Below, one piece after another: positions 5,038 through 7,573 of a stretch of DNA of 7,573 bases; within the stretch, counting starts at the first letter, position 1; each line of letters begins with the position of its first letter. This stretch comes from Methylococcaceae bacterium. Its GTDB lineage: Bacteria; Pseudomonadota; Gammaproteobacteria; Methylococcales; Methylomonadaceae. Below the pieces are notes generated by a model that saw only the letters and a program-made list of their open reading frames with translations, made no database searches and was not told the DNA's origin. Both the position numbers and the translations under genes were made by a program. The DNA lies in the NCBI GenBank assembly GCA_013138855.1, contig WTBX01000038.1, forward strand, positions 1 to 7,573, given 5' to 3'.

Positions 5038-6168
5038 TTACTTGTGAAAAAGATCTGCCATAGTATTTGAAACTTGCAATGCTTTTTCTAAAATTTTATC
5101 GCGCTCACGATGGGCAAGCTGGGCAGAAACTAAGGAGGAACGTTTGGGGGTCTGCGCTGAAAAGACGCGTGATGCTCCCGCAGTATGTGTTTCTTCAATA
5201 CTAATACGTTCAGAATCTAGTCGTTTTAAGCAGGTTCTACCTTGATGTTCTGGGTGCTTCCAATCAAACAACAAACGATAGAGTAAAGGCTCACCTTTAG
5301 GTAATCGACGTGCAACGACCTTAATAATCTGATTACCATTCTGAAATCGCCAAATCATTTCAGAGTCTGTCAAAGCTTTACCTTCAATCGGTTTCCATTT
5401 TAGTTGACCTGCTAACCAGCCGACTAATAACCATGAAATTGCCAAAGCATGAGGCCCATGATCTATTTCTATTAAACGTAAAGAAGACAGTGCTTCAGGT
5501 GCGACACAAGGGTCAAGCACTTGGCTGACTAATTTTCGCCAAATCGCTGCACGTCGCCAAGCAAGGTTATATACAACTTGCTCATCTTGCTGTGATGCAA
5601 CCCAGCGTGTCATCGTCGCCACACCTTTAATCGGGTTTATCCAGCCCATATTATCGTAAATGATTTGATCGGCTAATTCAGCTAATTCAAAAAACACATC
5701 ACCTGCATCTGGTGGAGTTTGTCGAGAAGCCCACCATAAAGCCGTGGGTAAATCACCGATTAATTGTGAACGTGCAACCGACGGCAAGCGTCCTGCGGTT
5801 TCTGATGTAGCGACAACATCAATTCTTTCCCCACAAACTTGTAAACCATCGGCTACGGTGGTGTAGTAAATAGAAACAAAGCCTTCCAAGGTTTCTTTTT
5901 TAGGCTTGCCTTTGCCAACCAATAATAAAACCCGTGCAGGATGAGCATCAACAATGGCCATTAATTCCTGACTAATAACCTTGGCTTCTGCTGGAGTGTC
6001 GCAATAAATAATAATATTGGACATACAGGCGCGCATGACGGTTTCGCCACCACTAATATTTTCATTAAATTGCGACCATAAACCATCTAATTCGGATTCG
6101 ATATTGGCAATACGAACTTTTTTGGGGTTTTGAGTAACAATTTTTGAATCAGATAGATGATGAATCAT
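5038..6168 (-). CDS. opcA: Glucose-6-phosphate dehydrogenase assembly protein, OpcA family
   Basis: A 376-residue soluble protein translated from ATG at 6168-6166. Family features in order are: RACMSNIIIYC (46-56), HPARVLLL (76-83), CGERI (112-116), LIGDLPTALWW (136-146), NLAWRRAAIWRKL (201-213) and WLLVGWLAGQLKW (246-258). OpcA proteins are needed for assembly or activation of G6PDH and, in cyanobacteria, for its redox control. The start codon overlaps the zwf stop (ATGA at 6168-6165 on the minus strand), so the two are almost certainly translated together, as expected for partners acting on the same complex. Cysteines at 48, 56, 112, 220 and 313 are present, but no conserved redox pair can be claimed from one sequence. 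Only the C-terminal 70 residues, rich in charge and serine, look unconserved. No convincing terminator with a T-run follows. Confidence 0.9.
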   Translation of the reverse strand: MIHHLSDSKIVTQNPKKVRIANIESELDGLWSQFNENISGGETVMRACMSNIIIYCDTPAEAKVISQELMAIVDAHPARVLLLVGKGKPKKETLEGFVSIYYTTVADGLQVCGERIDVVATSETAGRLPSVARSQLIGDLPTALWWASRQTPPDAGDVFFELAELADQIIYDNMGWINPIKGVATMTRWVASQQDEQVVYNLAWRRAAIWRKLVSQVLDPCVAPEALSSLRLIEIDHGPHALAISWLLVGWLAGQLKWKPIEGKALTDSEMIWRFQNGNQIIKVVARRLPKGEPLLYRLLFDWKHPEHQGRTCLKRLDSERISIEETHTAGASRVFSAQTPKRSSLVSAQLAHRERDKILEKALQVSNTMADLFHK

Positions 6169-7573
6169 AGCTTACGCCATTTACGATTATCGGTTTCAAT
6201 CAGCTTTTCAGCTTCTAAAGGCCCCCAGCTTCCAGCAGTGTATTCAGGAATCCAGCGAGAACCACTGCCCTCCCAATTATTTAGAATCTTATCAACCCAA
6301 ACCCAAGAAGCTTCTACCATATCACGGCGCATAAATAAGGTTGCATCACCTGCCATCACATCAAGCAGCAAACGCTCATAGGCTTCGGGTGATTGTTCGC
6401 CAAAGGTTGAACCATAACGAAAATCCATTTTAACAGGAAATATTTTAAGTTTAGCTCCAGGTAATTTCGTTGCAATACGCAAAGATAAGCCTTCATTAGG
6501 TTGAATGCTTAACGCTAAAACATTCGGATCTAAGGGTTGGTCTTCATTGGCATTAAATAAAATAGGCGGAACGCTTTTAAATTGGATGGCAATCTCACTG
6601 GCTCGCTTAGGCATTCGTTTACCTGTACGAATATAAAAAGGAACGCCTGCCCAACGCCAATTATCAACAAATAATTTTAAGGCTATATAGGTTTCAGTGA
6701 CAGAATTTTGTGCAACACCTGCTTCGCGTCTATAACCAGGAACATCTTCGCCATGATGAAAACCCGAACCGTATTGCGCTCTAACGACATGTTTATCAAA
6801 ATCTTTATCGGTAATGGGTCTTAGACAATTAAGCACGCTTTGACGATTATCACGCATCACATCAGCATCCATGCTCCACGGTGGCTCCATTGCAATCAAG
6901 GTCAAGAGTTGCAAAATATGATTTTGAATCATATCGCGCAAAGCCCCCGCCCCATCATAATAACCTGCTCGCGTGCCTACCCCTTCTTCTTCGGCAACGG
7001 TAATTTGTACATGGTCAATATATTTTGAATTCCATAAAGGTTCAAAAATTACATTACCAAAACGCATTGCTAAAATATTTTGTACGGTCTCCTTACCTAA
7101 ATAATGATCTATTCGATAAATTTGCTGCTCGTCAAAACTTTCAGATAACGTAGCATTCACTTTACGCGCACTTTCAAGGTCTCTGCCAATCGGCTTTTCT
7201 ACGATAATGCGTGAAAAAGGGCTGTTCTCATCAACAGGCATTACTAAGCCAGCAGCTTTAAGTTGCTTAACGCAGGTTTCAATTAAAGCAGGCGGAATCG
7301 CTAAATAAAAGATTCTATTTTGAGGAATACTAAATTTGGTATCAATTTCTTCCAGACGCTGTTTAAGTTTTACATAAGCATCGGGGTCATCAAAAGAGCC
7401 TTGTAAAAAATGTAAACAATTTTCAAAATCAGACCAATGATTATCGTCTAATTTTTGTCTTGAAAATTTCTTTACCCCTTTTTGAGCAAATTCACGATAT
7501 TGGCTGTCATTCATTTCTTCGATAGAAAAGCCTAATACAGCAAAGTTGGCAGGCAATTCACCATCTAATGATT
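6165..7573 (-). CDS. zwf: Glucose-6-phosphate 1-dehydrogenase (5' end outside window)
   Basis: It catalyses NADP+-linked oxidation of glucose 6-phosphate to 6-phosphogluconolactone, the entry step of the oxidative pentose phosphate and Entner-Doudoroff routes. The reading frame stays open to the window edge: the TTG at 7556 is an internal leucine in SLDGELPANFAVLGF, the usual sequence a few dozen residues into the protein. About 468 residues are visible; the first few dozen, including the nucleotide-binding G-A-S-G-D-L motif, are missing. Key motifs are EKPIGRD (about 7199-7179), RIDHYLGKE (7115-7089) with the substrate-phosphate histidine and its neighbouring aspartate, DMIQNH (about 6932-6915) with the catalytic-base histidine, and YIRTGKRM further on. 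All expected catalytic residues in the visible part are intact. It is the first of a two-gene minus-strand unit with opcA. Confidence 0.96.
   Translation of the reverse strand, partial: SLDGELPANFAVLGFSIEEMNDSQYREFAQKGVKKFSRQKLDDNHWSDFENCLHFLQGSFDDPDAYVKLKQRLEEIDTKFSIPQNRIFYLAIPPALIETCVKQLKAAGLVMPVDENSPFSRIIVEKPIGRDLESARKVNATLSESFDEQQIYRIDHYLGKETVQNILAMRFGNVIFEPLWNSKYIDHVQITVAEEEGVGTRAGYYDGAGALRDMIQNHILQLLTLIAMEPPWSMDADVMRDNRQSVLNCLRPITDKDFDKHVVRAQYGSGFHHGEDVPGYRREAGVAQNSVTETYIALKLFVDNWRWAGVPFYIRTGKRMPKRASEIAIQFKSVPPILFNANEDQPLDPNVLALSIQPNEGLSLRIATKLPGAKLKIFPVKMDFRYGSTFGEQSPEAYERLLLDVMAGDATLFMRRDMVEASWVWVDKILNNWEGSGSRWIPEYTAGSWGPLEAEKLIETDNRKWRKL

Overview
The window reads as the chromosome of an AT-rich gammaproteobacterium. 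The class I ketol-acid reductoisomerase tail and the zwf-opcA pair would suit a low-GC Methylococcales-type methanotroph or a related sulfur oxidiser, but this placement is an inference and is weak. There are seven protein-coding genes (two cut by the window edges), two intergenic regions packed with nested palindromes, and no RNA genes or CRISPR array that I can see.

Layout. 1-199: 3' end of ilvC, followed by a good intrinsic terminator (246-273). 410-3222: a tight three-gene plus-strand unit. Its first gene encodes a membrane protein that joins a Pycsar-effector-type transmembrane module (DUF5706) to a C-terminal DUF3616 beta-propeller-like domain. The second gene, coupled to it by an ATGA overlap, encodes a soluble ACT + V4R protein with a recognisable zinc/ligand site. 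The third encodes a small three-helix membrane protein resembling the N-terminal membrane part of some GGDEF proteins but without any catalytic domain. 3220-3514: a MITE-like palindromic element with 14-bp terminal inverted repeats and a possible TAATT target duplication. 3580-4596: a Gfo/Idh/MocA-family oxidoreductase. 4597-5037: a second mosaic of palindromic repeats, partly homologous to the first. 5038-7573 on the minus strand: zwf (5' end outside the window) and opcA, overlapping by ATGA and convergent with the oxidoreductase gene.

How the genes fit together. zwf-opcA is a metabolic unit: G6PDH plus its OpcA-type assembly or allosteric partner, feeding the oxidative pentose phosphate or Entner-Doudoroff route. 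The 410-3222 unit is the novel part. A Pycsar-type membrane effector module normally accompanies a cyclic-nucleotide cyclase, but none is present here. Its partners are a putative small-molecule sensor (ACT-V4R) and a stand-alone membrane module. I infer a membrane-linked sensing or stress/defence response system of unusual composition. No function has been shown, and the inference rests on domain recognition by eye.
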